From Chloroflexota bacterium (GTDB lineage: Bacteria; Chloroflexota; Anaerolineae; B4-G1): a DNA stretch of 50,904 nucleotides. The DNA lies in assembly GCA_024232355.1 (NCBI GenBank), contig JAAEPW010001415.1, positions 1-50,904 of the forward strand. The letters run 5' to 3'. A program made the translations under genes and the position numbers. Below, piece by piece: positions 1 to 9,842 of this stretch. The notes under the pieces are model-generated. The model was given only the letters and a program-made list of their open reading frames with translations, was not told where the DNA came from and made no database searches. Every line of letters starts with the position of its first letter. Within the stretch, counting starts at the first letter, position 1.

Positions 1-3000
1 GTATAGCCCGTGATCCCTTCACAAGCCGGGGTGCATGAGACGGTGTTGCCATCCGGCCCAACGCTCACCTCACCATCGCGGGGAACGGCGGCCAGCGCGC
101 GGTACTTTCTCTCGTTCCCTCGGATCTCCTGCTCCGCCTGCTTGCGCTCGGTGATGTCGCGGATATAGGCCCAGAAACCAGAGGGATTGCCTTGCTCATC
201 CCTGGATAGATACGCTGTCATCTCTATTGGAAAAATAGTGCCGTCTTTGTGGAGAACCTCTTTTTCGTAAAGGTCAGAGTAGCCCCTGACCAATACTTGC
301 TCTTCCAGGATTTTGGCTTCCATCGCGTGCCATTTTTCCGGCGTCATGTCCAACAATGTACGTTCCTGCGCGTCTTTCAGGCTATACCCGGTCATTTCTT
401 CAAAAGCGGGGTTGCATGACAGGGTGTTTCCCTCCAAATCAACGCTCACAATACCATCTTGAAGCCCCGCGTTCAGTTCTCTATATTGTCTTTCGGACCT
501 TTGTATCTCCTGCTCCGCCCGCTTGCGCTCGGTGATGTCGGTAATGATGTTGGCCACCATTCGTGGCGCTCCCTGTTCATCGTAAATGAGAAAGATGTTC
601 TGTTCAGTTGGCGTCAGCTTGCCCTTGCTCGAAAGGAGGGCGAGTTCTCCCACCCACTGTCCTTTTTCTAAAACAATCGGCAGAATTTCTGTTTCCAGTG
701 CTTTTCTATCCGCCTCGGAATAGTAATCGAAAAAGGTATTTGCGTAGGCATCCTCTGGATTGTCTTCGCCGAGGATGTTGAGCAAACCGGGATTCGCATA
801 GGTCAGTTGGCCCGAGAGTTCACCCAGACCAAAACCATAGTCCGTGGCGTTGGCAAACCCAGTGAAACGGGCTTCCCGCTCTTGAATCTGGGCGCGCAGC
901 CGGGCAGCCTGGAGAGCGGCCGCGCCCTGCTCGGCCAGGGTTTGATAGAGGTGTAGCTTGTGCTGGTCAAAAAAACCTGCCTTTGATGAGCCGGCTCGCA
1001 GGATGCCAATCTGCTCGTCACCCACTACCATCGCAGTGATGACCATACTGGCGTTCCCCAACCCGGTCAGATATTGACGGGTAGGAGGATCAATGCGTTC
1101 ATCAGAGGACAGATTAGACACTGCCAATGGCTCTCCAGACACTAGCAAATTTATTATCGCAAATTGTGAGGCTGGGAAACGGGAGCCTATTTCGGCCGGA
1201 GCAATTCCACTCTCGAACGACGACGCGCTTGCGACGACGAGGGTCGGTTCCTCCGCCTGCAGGTCGTACAAGCTGAGAACGACTTGGGCCTCTGGGTAGA
1301 CGCCCGCCTGCTGGAGCAGGGCGTCCAACACATCTTGTTCGGTCTGGGCGCCGGCCAGTGCCTGGCTGACCTCGAGGCGGACGCGGGTCTCTTGCGCGCC
1401 CGCTTCGACCCGTTCGAACAGACCGGCGTTCTGCAGCGCGACGGCGATCTGCCCAGCCAGAGTGGTAAAGGTGTCCACGTCGCTTTCGGAAAAGCGTCCG
1501 GACTGGTCGTCCTGCATATCGAGCACGCCCAGCACCCGACCACCGGCCACCAGCGGCACCGATAGCTCGGAGCGGGTCTGGGGCAGCAGCGGGTTGGGCA
1601 TAAAGTCGGATTCCAGGGTAGTGTCTTCAATTAGCACCGCTTCTTGGTCGCGGGCGGCGCGGGCCACCAAGCTCTTTTCGCGGTCGAGCGGGATGGCGTG
1701 GCCTTCTTCACGCAGCACGCGGCCCACTTCACCGGAACCGGCGCGGATGGACAGGGTACTCGTCGCCTCATCCAGTACATAGATGTGGGCGTGGTAGAGG
1801 CCAAAGCGGCTCTGCATCAGCTCGACCACCTGTTGCAGCAACTGGTCGGGGTCGAGCACAGTGCCCAACTGGGCCGCAATATCGGCGGCGATACGCAACT
1901 GAGTGGTAAAGATGGTCAGCGATTCGGTCTGCTCGGTGACGCGGGACAATAGGTCACTGTTCTCAAACAGGAAAGCGACCTGGTCGGCCATCGTGCGAAA
2001 GAGAGCGACGGTGCTCTCGGTGAAACGGCCGGGCGTCATGTCCTGGGCGTCCAGCGCGCCAAACACCTGCTCGCCGATCCGCAGAGGCACCACCAACTCG
2101 GACCGGGTTTCGGGAAGCAAGGGGTTGGGCATAAAGTTGGGATCCTCGGCCGTGTCGGACACCAGCACCGGCTCGCCAGAGTGGATGGCGCGGGTAACGA
2201 GCGAGGCCCGGTCTAATGGGATCTGGTGCCCTTTTTGCAAGAGCTGGCTGCCGGCATAACCGGTCGACTCGCGCAGCACGGCCGCTTCCTGTTCATCGTC
2301 CACCAGATAGACCTGGGCGTGGTAGAGGTCGAACTGATCGCGGATCAGGTCTACCACCAACCCTAAAAGCTCGTCGGGGCTGGTGCGCTCGCTGGCGGCA
2401 AAGGTAACACGCTGGCTGGCCTCCAACTCTCGGGTGCGCTCGGACAGGTTGTCGGCTGTCTCGCGCAACGAGCCGACCATATCGCGCAATTGCTGGGTCA
2501 TTGTGGCAAAAGAGTTGGTCAGCACACCCACCTCGTTTCTGCTCGGCGAGGGAGCCACGACGACGTCCAGGTCACCGCTCGCGATGGCGGCCGCGCTGCC
2601 GGTGAGGCCGACGATGGGCTCGACCAGCCGCCCGGCAATCCACGAGCCGACTACCGCGGCGACGACGGCCATCACGCCCAGCAGCCCCAGGCTCAACGTG
2701 GTGATAAAGGTGGCCACAGTGGCGACGGTGGCCAACGCCTCGGATTCGTCCTGCTCGGCGATGACGGCCCAGGTGATGCCCTCGGGATGATCCGAGTCCG
2801 GCTCGTCCAGGACGAGCGGCATCCAAGAACTCAGCACCCGCTCGCCTCGATAGTCATCAATGATCCGGGTGCCAGGGGGTTCATTGGCCAGGGCAGATAG
2901 CGAGGCCTCGGTACGCACGGTCGTCTCGGTGTTCAAGACGGTGCTTTCAACGCCCAGTTCAACCAGGAAACGAGAGTCGCTGCGCCACATCTCGTCCGGT

Positions 3001-4499
3001 CCCACCAGGTAGGTCTCGCCCGACTCGCCCAAACCGGCAGTCGTTTGCATAATGGCGTTGATCTTGTCCAGCGAGAGTTGGACGGCCACGACCATCTCCA
3101 CCTCGTCGCCGCGCAGCAGCGGCGCGGCGGCAAAGGCCGCTGGCGCGCCCTGAGAAGGCTCATAACGCGCAAAGTCGGCTATTCCGAACTCTTGGTTCTC
3201 TATAACGTCTGCCACCAGCGCCGCCAGGTTAGAGTCCTGGTAGGGGCCGGTGAGGATGTTGGTCTGGTAATCCAACTCGTGATCGACGGTGTAAAAGATG
3301 TAACCATCCGAAGCGATCAGGAACACGTCATAATAGCCATAAGTCTCTTTGTACTGGGTGAAAAAGTCCTTTTCCGCGCCCGCGATGCGGGGGGCTAGCG
3401 CCTCTACCAGGTCGATCTCTGCCAAGATGGCCCAATCCAGGCCAGTAATCTCCAGAGGCGCATAGGCCGACAGCACGCGCTCGCCACGATAGTCGAGGAT
3501 TACGTCCAGGCCCGAGTTCCCGGCCAGCGCCGCTTGCGTGGCCTCGGTATCCACCACGTAAGCAGGGTTGATGATGGTGTCCTCGTCTACAAAGCGCGAG
3601 TTGGAGCGGAAGAGATTATCAGAACCCACCAGATAGGTCTCGCCCGTCTCAGCCAGCCCCGCACGCTCTTGCATAATGGCATCGATCTTGTCTATCGGGA
3701 TCTGGATGGCGACCACGCCGACGACCGTGCCGGTGATGTCTGTGACCGCGCCGGCGACGAACGCGGCGAAAAGGTCGCCGGTCGGCGCATAAGGTGCAAA
3801 GTCCGCAACGGCGACTTCCTGGGTATGAGCTTCCTGGAACACTTGACCCAGCCCCGAGTTTTGAAGGTCGCCCGTCACGAGGTTCTGGCCCAGGTCAGGC
3901 TCTTGGGCCACAGTGTAGATGACATCACCGTCCTCGGCAATGAGGAAAATGTCGTAAAAGCCAAAGTCATTGTTGGCATCCTCAAAGACAGCGTTGAACT
4001 TTTCATGAACCGCCGTCCACTGTCGCCCGCCAGTGCGTCCCCTTTCGGCCTCAAAGGCCTGCTTGAATTCCACGATGGCCTGAGCCGTAGTAGGATTGTC
4101 CTTGAGGGCGTGTACCATGTTGAACGTCGTCTGCAAATAGTCCTCGATCTGGCCTTTCTTGACCGTCTGCAGGGCCAACAGTTGGTTAAAGGCGTCCTGC
4201 TGCAGCGTGCCCGTCGTCTCGACCAGCACGGCCATGTCGCCCTCACGCTCCCCAAAGTAGGATCCGATCTCGCCAGCCTTGGCCTCACGGATGGCCGTCA
4301 GGTGGTCGAGCGCGGACTGGGTCATGGACTCGCGCACCTGGTTAGAGACGAGCGTACCCAGTGCAACAGCAGCGATCATCAAGGGCACAACCGCCATGAG
4401 GATCGTCGTGGCGCTCAACTGGAAACGCAGCGACGTAGCAAAACGTTGGAGCAGGTTGCCCTGGCTTGCTTTTTGATCAGTGGAAGGATTAGTATTCAT
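1..4499 (-). CDS. Giant multi-sensor membrane protein: tandem Cache, HAMP, 3 GAF, at least 3 PAS (partial, C-terminus outside window)
   Basis: Open from an ATG at 4499 to the left edge, about 1,500 residues visible. A GGAGG lies about 8 nt before the ATG. A membrane segment at about residues 23-45 is followed by an extracytoplasmic region with two related Cache-like units (both contain ETYLVG followed by a FRSNSRF/WRSDSRF-like stretch). A second membrane helix lies at about 595-620 and a HAMP linker at about 620-675. Three GAF domains follow (about 690-835, 865-1020, 1045-1185), the first two carrying PNPLLPETRSEL-type loops. PAS/PAC units lie at about 1200-1320 and 1325-1445, each ending in a DITERK-type motif, and a third PAS is cut by the edge. 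Known members of this architecture end in a histidine kinase, a diguanylate cyclase or an adenylate cyclase domain; which one is present here cannot be seen. It is the last visible gene of the minus-strand signalling operon, 75 bp after the kinase gene. Confidence 0.9.
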   Translation of the reverse strand, partial: MNTNPSTDQKASQGNLLQRFATSLRFQLSATTILMAVVPLMIAAVALGTLVSNQVRESMTQSALDHLTAIREAKAGEIGSYFGEREGDMAVLVETTGTLQQDAFNQLLALQTVKKGQIEDYLQTTFNMVHALKDNPTTAQAIVEFKQAFEAERGRTGGRQWTAVHEKFNAVFEDANNDFGFYDIFLIAEDGDVIYTVAQEPDLGQNLVTGDLQNSGLGQVFQEAHTQEVAVADFAPYAPTGDLFAAFVAGAVTDITGTVVGVVAIQIPIDKIDAIMQERAGLAETGETYLVGSDNLFRSNSRFVDEDTIINPAYVVDTEATQAALAGNSGLDVILDYRGERVLSAYAPLEITGLDWAILAEIDLVEALAPRIAGAEKDFFTQYKETYGYYDVFLIASDGYIFYTVDHELDYQTNILTGPYQDSNLAALVADVIENQEFGIADFARYEPSQGAPAAFAAAPLLRGDEVEMVVAVQLSLDKINAIMQTTAGLGESGETYLVGPDEMWRSDSRFLVELGVESTVLNTETTVRTEASLSALANEPPGTRIIDDYRGERVLSSWMPLVLDEPDSDHPEGITWAVIAEQDESEALATVATVATFITTLSLGLLGVMAVVAAVVGSWIAGRLVEPIVGLTGSAAAIASGDLDVVVAPSPSRNEVGVLTNSFATMTQQLRDMVGSLRETADNLSERTRELEASQRVTFAASERTSPDELLGLVVDLIRDQFDLYHAQVYLVDDEQEAAVLRESTGYAGSQLLQKGHQIPLDRASLVTRAIHSGEPVLVSDTAEDPNFMPNPLLPETRSELVVPLRIGEQVFGALDAQDMTPGRFTESTVALFRTMADQVAFLFENSDLLSRVTEQTESLTIFTTQLRIAADIAAQLGTVLDPDQLLQQVVELMQSRFGLYHAHIYVLDEATSTLSIRAGSGEVGRVLREEGHAIPLDREKSLVARAARDQEAVLIEDTTLESDFMPNPLLPQTRSELSVPLVAGGRVLGVLDMQDDQSGRFSESDVDTFTTLAGQIAVALQNAGLFERVEAGAQETRVRLEVSQALAGAQTEQDVLDALLQQAGVYPEAQVVLSLYDLQAEEPTLVVASASSFESGIAPAEIGSRFPASQFAIINLLVSGEPLAVSNLSSDERIDPPTRQYLTGLGNASMVITAMVVGDEQIGILRAGSSKAGFFDQHKLHLYQTLAEQGAAALQAARLRAQIQEREARFTGFANATDYGFGLGELSGQLTYANPGLLNILGEDNPEDAYANTFFDYYSEADRKALETEILPIVLEKGQWVGELALLSSKGKLTPTEQNIFLIYDEQGAPRMVANIITDITERKRAEQEIQRSERQYRELNAGLQDGIVSVDLEGNTLSCNPAFEEMTGYSLKDAQERTLLDMTPEKWHAMEAKILEEQVLVRGYSDLYEKEVLHKDGTIFPIEMTAYLSRDEQGNPSGFWAYIRDITERKQAEQEIRGNERKYRALAAVPRDGEVSVGPDGNTVSCTPACEGITGY

Positions 4500-4573
4500 T
4501 AGTTAGACCTCCAGATTAGTGAAACGGGATGCGCAATTGCTCACTTGCAGACTTGCCATTTGTACAAGCTTGC

Positions 4574-7500
4574 TCACTTGTTCGCTTTCACCGGCAAACG
4601 CACGGTAAAGGTACTTCCCTCGCCAAGTTTACTTTTCACCTCGATCACGCCGCCGTGCAGATGTACCAAATTTTGGGTGATAGCCAGCCCCATGCCGGTT
4701 CCTCCGGCGCTGCGGGTGCTAGAGCCATCCACTTGCTGGAACCGGTCAAATATCATCTCTACATCGCCCTCGGCAATACCAAGGCCGGTATCTTCAATAT
4801 CGACGCAAACCCAATCGCGGTCGCCCCGACCGCTGCGGTCGACATATGCCCGCAGGGTAATAGTCCCTTGTTCGGTAAACTTGACAGCGTTGGTCACCAA
4901 GTTTTTGAAAATCTGATCGAGCCGCATACGGTCACCCTGAATTGGCGGCAGGTCATCATCAACCTCAACGATCAACCCGATCGGTTTATCGGCCACTAGT
5001 TTAGTGGCGACGATACTGGCATCTTCGATCAAAGAGTCCACGTGGTTCTCTTCCAAATTCAGTGCCAGGCGGCCGGCCTCGATCTTGGCCATGTCGAGAA
5101 TGTCGTTGATCATGCTAAGCAGGTGCCGGCCGTTGGTATGGATCGCTTGTACATCTTCGTGGGTGTCCGGGTCCATTTCGCCGTCAATGCCCATGAGCAT
5201 GATCTCGGTGTAGCCGATGATCGAGTTGAGGGGCGTGCGCAGTTCGTGGCTCATATTGGCCAGGAACTCGTTCTTGAGGCGGTCCATCGCGCGCAATTCC
5301 TCGGCAGCCCGCTGGGTCTCGTCAAAGAGACGGGCGGTGCGCAGGGCAATCGCCCCCTGCTCGGCCAAGGATTGGTAGAGGTATAGTCGGCGCTCGTTAA
5401 AAAACCCTTCTTCCTTGGATGAGGCCACGAGCATGCCCAGCCACTCGTCCCCGGCCGTGATAGGCAGGGCGGCGATGCTGGCAATTCCCACCCGATCGGC
5501 CATCGCGTGGTTATCTGGCCCAACGCGCTCGTCACGGGGCAGGTTATGCGATACAAAAGGCTCGTCGGCCGAGACAAGTTGGAACAGCGGGAATTGTGAC
5601 GCCTCCAAGCGCGTCCCGACGGGGTTCATAGACACAGTGTCGCTGTCGAAAGCCTCATCGCGGCGCACGACAGCGGTTCGGCCGTTTCCGTCCTGGTCAA
5701 ACGTGTACATGGAGACCCGCGCCTGGGGACGAAAGCCCGCGACCAGCATTATGGCATCCGCCACGTCTTCCTCAGTCTGAGCGCCAGCCAGTGCCTGGCT
5801 GACCCGGAATCCCGCCTGGATCTGGCCAAAAAGCCCGGCGGTTTGTAGAGCAGTAGCGATCTGCCCGGCCAGGGTATCAAAGGTATCCCGGTCGGCCTGG
5901 GTAAAGCGGTTGGGTTGGTCATCCTGTATATTGAGCACACCCAGCGTCTTGTCGCCAGCGACGAGGGGGATCGACATACTGGACCGGGTCTGGGGTAGCA
6001 GCGGGTTGGGCATAAAGTCAGATTCGAGGGTAGTGTCCTCCACCAACACGGTTTCGCGGGCGCGGGCGGCACGGGCCACGAGGCTCTTTTTGGCATCGAG
6101 GAGAATAAAGTGACCGCGCTCGCGCAGCACCCGACCCACCTCGCCAGAACCCGCTTGCACGATCAAACGACCCGTCGCCACATCTAGCATGTAGATGTGA
6201 ACGTGATAAAAGCCAAAGCGGCTGCGAATCAGCTCGACCACTTGCTGCAACAAACGTTCGGGATCAAGAGTGCCGCCCAGCCGCCGGGCAATATCAGCGG
6301 CAGTACGAAGCTGGTCGGTAAAGATGGTCAGCGCCGCGCTATGCTCGGTGACGCGCTCAACTAGGTCGCTGTTCTCAAAGAGAAAAGTGACCTGGTCGGC
6401 CATCGACTGGAAGAGGGTCACAATATTAGGCGTAAAGCGGCCTATCGCGCGGTCCTGCGCGTCCAACGCGCCAATGACACGGTCGCCTGTCTTTAAGGGT
6501 ACCACCAACTCGGACAGCGTGTCGGGGAGCAAGGGATTGGGCATAAAGTCTGGATCCGCGCCCGTATCGGCCACCACCGCCGGCTCACCCTCGTGAATCG
6601 CTTTGGTGACGAGCGCGGGTTGGTCCAGCAAAATCCGGTGTTTTCCCTGCAAAAGCCGGCGGCCCGCGTAGCCAGTACTCTGGCGCAACACCGCCGCTTG
6701 CTCCTCCTCATCCACAATATAGACCTGGACGTGGTAGAGGTGGAACTGGTCGCGCATCAAGTTCACTACCAGGCTGAGAAGCCCATCGGGGCTGGTGCGC
6801 TCGCTGGCGGCAAAAGTGACGCGCTGGCTGGCCTCGATCTCGCGGGTGCGCGCTTCCAATTCGTGAGCGCGCGTCTCCAAGCTCTGCAACAAGACGCCCG
6901 TTCGCTCTGCCATTACATTGAGTGTGGATGAAAGTACGCCAATCTCATCACTAGACACAATCTGTGCCCGCGCGGCCATATCGCCTGCCGCCACTTTCTC
7001 GGCGACGTATGTCAGATCAACCAGTGGCCTGGCAACTGTCCGGTCGAGGAACAGAGCGGCAGCAGCAGCGATTAGTATCGTAACAGCCAACAAAGCCAAG
7101 CCAATGTACGCCGTTTGGATCAATGGCGCGAATGCCACACTTCTGGAAACGTAATTTGCCAGATACCAGCGGGGCAAGCGCTCACCGGGCAATTTCACAG
7201 GGATAAAGGCAAAAAATGTTTCGTCAACAACGATTGTATCGGATCTACCAGAGACGAGCGCCGGAAACAACTGGGGAAAGTCCCGAGCCAAAGAAATTCC
7301 GGTCTCTAGGTCGCTCCCCCATCGTTTCTCCTGATCCGGGTGGTACAAATAGTAGCCGCCGGCATCTACCAGAAAAGCCGGTACCTGATCGTCGCCCAGT
7401 GGAGTTAGAAAATTCTCTGCTAGAACATTCGTGATAATGATACCACGAGAGCGTCCATTAAAATACACCGGAGTGCCGTAACGGATAACGGGTTTGTGCG

Positions 7501-8107
7501 GTATCTCAATTTGACCTTGCTCTACATTCAAGTCCAGCGGCGAGATGTATACTTCTCCTGGCGGGATACCGACGCTGTTTTCAAAGTAATATCGATCGCC
7601 TTTATTCTGCAAGTTAGCTTGTGTAATTATAGTGGACACGCCATCGGACGAGGTATCCACTCGCACAATCTCCTGACCGGTATTGTCAATAAAGCGTACT
7701 TGCGCATAAAATACCCGAGCTTGAGCAAAAGCCAGAAACTCTGCCTCGATCGTTGCACGCGCATCGATGAGGTCATCTGGAGACACCCCCGCTTCCAATT
7801 GGGTCAAATAGTGGACGAGGGTCGGTGACTGGCTCAGAAAAATCACATCAGATTGAGCACCAGTCAAGAACGCGTCAACATGTGTGACCTTGCTCCGCGC
7901 GTTAACCATTTGTTCGCTCTTGATTTGGGTATTCAGGTTGACATAAAAAGTATAGAGAATCAAACTCCCAAAAACAACAACCGCGATAATGGTGGTGCCA
8001 ATCAATATGGTGACGAGTTTTTTGCTCAAGGAAAGATCAGCCCATCTTTGCAACAGGCCACGCGCCTGAGATTGTGACCGAGTCAAGGAAGACGAGTTGT
8101 TAGTCAT
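4574..8107 (-). CDS. Membrane sensor histidine kinase (Cache-HAMP-3xGAF-HisKA-HATPase)
   Basis: 1,177 residues from the ATG at 8107, chosen because GAGGAG lies 7 nt upstream; an in-frame start 39 bp further upstream would overlap the preceding gene. Membrane helices at about 30-55 and 332-357 flank a double-Cache-like sensor region. HAMP lies at about 358-410 and three GAF domains at about 430-580, 605-760 and 770-905. The HisKA H-box reads SHELRTPLNSI with the phospho-accepting His near residue 951. The ATPase domain carries an N box, DTGLGI and a GGTGMGLAI G2 box, ending at the C-terminus. There is no receiver domain, so phosphate presumably goes to a separate regulator; the double-receiver protein encoded just upstream (gap 10 bp) is the obvious candidate (inference). 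It belongs to the same transcription unit as the giant sensor downstream. Confidence 0.95.
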   Translation of the reverse strand: MTNNSSSLTRSQSQARGLLQRWADLSLSKKLVTILIGTTIIAVVVFGSLILYTFYVNLNTQIKSEQMVNARSKVTHVDAFLTGAQSDVIFLSQSPTLVHYLTQLEAGVSPDDLIDARATIEAEFLAFAQARVFYAQVRFIDNTGQEIVRVDTSSDGVSTIITQANLQNKGDRYYFENSVGIPPGEVYISPLDLNVEQGQIEIPHKPVIRYGTPVYFNGRSRGIIITNVLAENFLTPLGDDQVPAFLVDAGGYYLYHPDQEKRWGSDLETGISLARDFPQLFPALVSGRSDTIVVDETFFAFIPVKLPGERLPRWYLANYVSRSVAFAPLIQTAYIGLALLAVTILIAAAAALFLDRTVARPLVDLTYVAEKVAAGDMAARAQIVSSDEIGVLSSTLNVMAERTGVLLQSLETRAHELEARTREIEASQRVTFAASERTSPDGLLSLVVNLMRDQFHLYHVQVYIVDEEEQAAVLRQSTGYAGRRLLQGKHRILLDQPALVTKAIHEGEPAVVADTGADPDFMPNPLLPDTLSELVVPLKTGDRVIGALDAQDRAIGRFTPNIVTLFQSMADQVTFLFENSDLVERVTEHSAALTIFTDQLRTAADIARRLGGTLDPERLLQQVVELIRSRFGFYHVHIYMLDVATGRLIVQAGSGEVGRVLRERGHFILLDAKKSLVARAARARETVLVEDTTLESDFMPNPLLPQTRSSMSIPLVAGDKTLGVLNIQDDQPNRFTQADRDTFDTLAGQIATALQTAGLFGQIQAGFRVSQALAGAQTEEDVADAIMLVAGFRPQARVSMYTFDQDGNGRTAVVRRDEAFDSDTVSMNPVGTRLEASQFPLFQLVSADEPFVSHNLPRDERVGPDNHAMADRVGIASIAALPITAGDEWLGMLVASSKEEGFFNERRLYLYQSLAEQGAIALRTARLFDETQRAAEELRAMDRLKNEFLANMSHELRTPLNSIIGYTEIMLMGIDGEMDPDTHEDVQAIHTNGRHLLSMINDILDMAKIEAGRLALNLEENHVDSLIEDASIVATKLVADKPIGLIVEVDDDLPPIQGDRMRLDQIFKNLVTNAVKFTEQGTITLRAYVDRSGRGDRDWVCVDIEDTGLGIAEGDVEMIFDRFQQVDGSSTRSAGGTGMGLAITQNLVHLHGGVIEVKSKLGEGSTFTVRLPVKANK

Positions 8108-8117
8108 GGCTACTCCT

Positions 8118-8954
8118 CTATCTCTGTTTTGTGCTGTTTGCGTCATTGGCCGACAAAGTCTGTCGTGCCGTCAGACGATCTACCAAGGCTACCAGTGTTC
8201 CGACGGCAACCGGTTTTTCCAGGAAAAAGTCTACGCCCATATCTTCACACGTGCCGCGATATTGAGACTCGCCCGACACAATGACCACCTGCGTACCACT
8301 GACGGCGAATTTTTCATAATACTCGTTCAACAGATCAGTGCCCCGGTCGTCCCCCATATGGATATCGCAGAGCAAAACGTCGAAACGGAACTGGGGCAAC
8401 AGATCGCGGGCCTCCTGGACCGTCGTCGCGGTGTGAACTTTGTAACCCGATGCATTCAGGGCCTTGCCAAAGAGGCGACACAAGTGGACATTGTCCTCCA
8501 CGACAAGAATGCGCTGGAGAGCCAGTGCATTGGTGTCGACGGTTGGTGAAAGCGTTGTGGGCGCCGATTTCACCGTCTGTTTCCGATCAGTTTTGGCAAG
8601 TTTTTGAATAGCCGGAATCAGGTCGGTGCGCATGGATGACTTGGGAATAAACACATCCGCGCCAGCAGCCAGCGACGCTTGTCGAAAGCTGTTAGTGTTC
8701 ATCACGGTAAGCGCTATAATGCCTGCCTCTGGCAATATCTCTCGCAGCTTGGGGATGGTCTGCAAGCCCGGAAGACCGGGCATGGCTAAATCAGACAAAA
8801 TGACTTGGGGGCGCAATTGCTCGGCCTGTTTGATGGCATCATTCCCATTGTCGGCTGTCCCGACGATGACGATGCCTTCATACGCTTCCAGGAACTGGGT
8901 AGTAGCGTGCAAAAATGTTACACTGTCATCTACAAGCAAAACAGAAACAGTCAT
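8118..8954 (-). CDS. Double-receiver response regulator (REC-REC, no output domain)
   Basis: 278 residues from the ATG at 8954; a longer in-frame start at 9008 would add 18 residues ahead of the first beta strand and overlap the promoter region. Two CheY-like receivers are visible. The first (about 3-120) has LLVDDS, the phospho-acceptor in ILSDLAMPG, T in ALTV and K in FIPKSS. The second (about 150-268) has ILVVEDN, the acceptor in LLCDIHMG and K in FLEKPV. A basic Ser/Thr-rich linker joins them. With no DNA-binding or enzymatic output domain it probably acts as a phosphorelay intermediate or by protein contact. It is the first gene of the unit starting at the promoter at 9041-9069, and the Cache-GAF kinase gene starts 10 bp after its stop. 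Confidence 0.92.
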   Translation of the reverse strand: MTVSVLLVDDSVTFLHATTQFLEAYEGIVIVGTADNGNDAIKQAEQLRPQVILSDLAMPGLPGLQTIPKLREILPEAGIIALTVMNTNSFRQASLAAGADVFIPKSSMRTDLIPAIQKLAKTDRKQTVKSAPTTLSPTVDTNALALQRILVVEDNVHLCRLFGKALNASGYKVHTATTVQEARDLLPQFRFDVLLCDIHMGDDRGTDLLNEYYEKFAVSGTQVVIVSGESQYRGTCEDMGVDFFLEKPVAVGTLVALVDRLTARQTLSANDANSTKQR

Positions 8955-9040
8955 TGTAAATCCCCCCCGCCGAGCGATCAGCATCAACAGGACAGGCGGA
9001 TCGCCCATTGCGACCTGTCCTGACGAACACAGGTATTACA

Positions 9041-9069
9041 AGTATATTCAATTGAGGAATGTTTGTAAA
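9041..9069 (-). promoter_or_regulatory. Sigma-70-type promoter for the REC-REC/kinase operon
   Basis: On the minus strand, TTTACA (9069-9064) and TATACT (9046-9041) are separated by exactly 17 bp and lie about 85 bp before the ATG at 8954. This separates the operon from the LuxR-type regulator gene that ends at 9168. Predicted by eye. Confidence 0.6.
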
Positions 9070-9167
9070 GCGTATAAAATTCGGATTTGTAAAGCATTTT
9101 ATCCGTAGAAACTACGGATGTGAGGACGCGGATCAGGCGAACCGCAGACAACTCGGGGATGGGCGAA

Positions 9168-9842
9168 TCAATCTAACAGATCGTGTTCCTTGGCATAGCG
9201 GACCAGTGCAACCCGACCGCGCAGTCCCAGTTTGGACATTAGATTCGCCCGGTGACTTTCGACGGTGCGCACGCCGATGCACAAGGCTTCGGCGGTCTGG
9301 CGATTTGTATATCCTTGAGCAATAAAGCGCAACACATCGATCTCGCGGAGGGTCAATGACTCTACCAAGTCTTTTTTAGTGGTGGGAGGGGGAGAGATGT
9401 CTTTGAGCAAGGCGTGGATCATTGATGGATGGACGTAAACGTCGCCGCGCCAGACGGCACGAATGGCGTTAATGAGTTCAGATTCGACGGCGCGCTTGCC
9501 GATATAGCCCGCAGCTCCAGAGCGCAGACTGGCCCGCAACAGGCTTTCATCCTCGTGGACGGTGAGGATGAGCACACGGACGTCGGATAGGGTTTCCTTC
9601 AACCTTTGAACAATTTCGATGCTGTTCGGCCCTGGCATACTAATGTCCAAGAGCACCACGTCTGGGCAGAGTTCATCGGCCAGGCTCAGTGCTTCCTGTC
9701 CATCAGCGGCCTCACCCACGACTTGTAGGTCGGGTTCGGCGCTCAACAAAGCACGTAGGCCGGCCCGCAGCACGCCGTGGTCGTCGGCAATGAGAATGCG
9801 AATAAGGTTGTCTCGCTCACACATCGTGACTTGATTGATCAT
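9168..9842 (-). CDS. NarL/FixJ-family response regulator (REC + LuxR HTH)
   Basis: 224 residues from the ATG at 9842, preferred because GGAG sits 7 nt upstream; the next ATG at 9824 (218 aa) is also possible. The receiver has IRILIADDH, the acceptor Asp in VVLLDISMPG, T in ILTV and K in YIGKRA. A C-terminal LuxR-type helix-turn-helix (about 155-220) contains LTLREIDVLRFIAQG and VRTVESHRANLMSKLG. It is a DNA-binding transcription factor. Its start lies inside the end of the upstream kinase gene (26-bp overlap), so the two are translationally coupled and almost certainly form a cognate two-component pair. Confidence 0.95.
   Translation of the reverse strand: MINQVTMCERDNLIRILIADDHGVLRAGLRALLSAEPDLQVVGEAADGQEALSLADELCPDVVLLDISMPGPNSIEIVQRLKETLSDVRVLILTVHEDESLLRASLRSGAAGYIGKRAVESELINAIRAVWRGDVYVHPSMIHALLKDISPPPTTKKDLVESLTLREIDVLRFIAQGYTNRQTAEALCIGVRTVESHRANLMSKLGLRGRVALVRYAKEHDLLD

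Noticed and set aside
3534..4502. Plus-strand frame of 322 codons
   Set aside because: Antisense to the giant sensor gene, whose Cache and membrane segments are clear on the minus strand.
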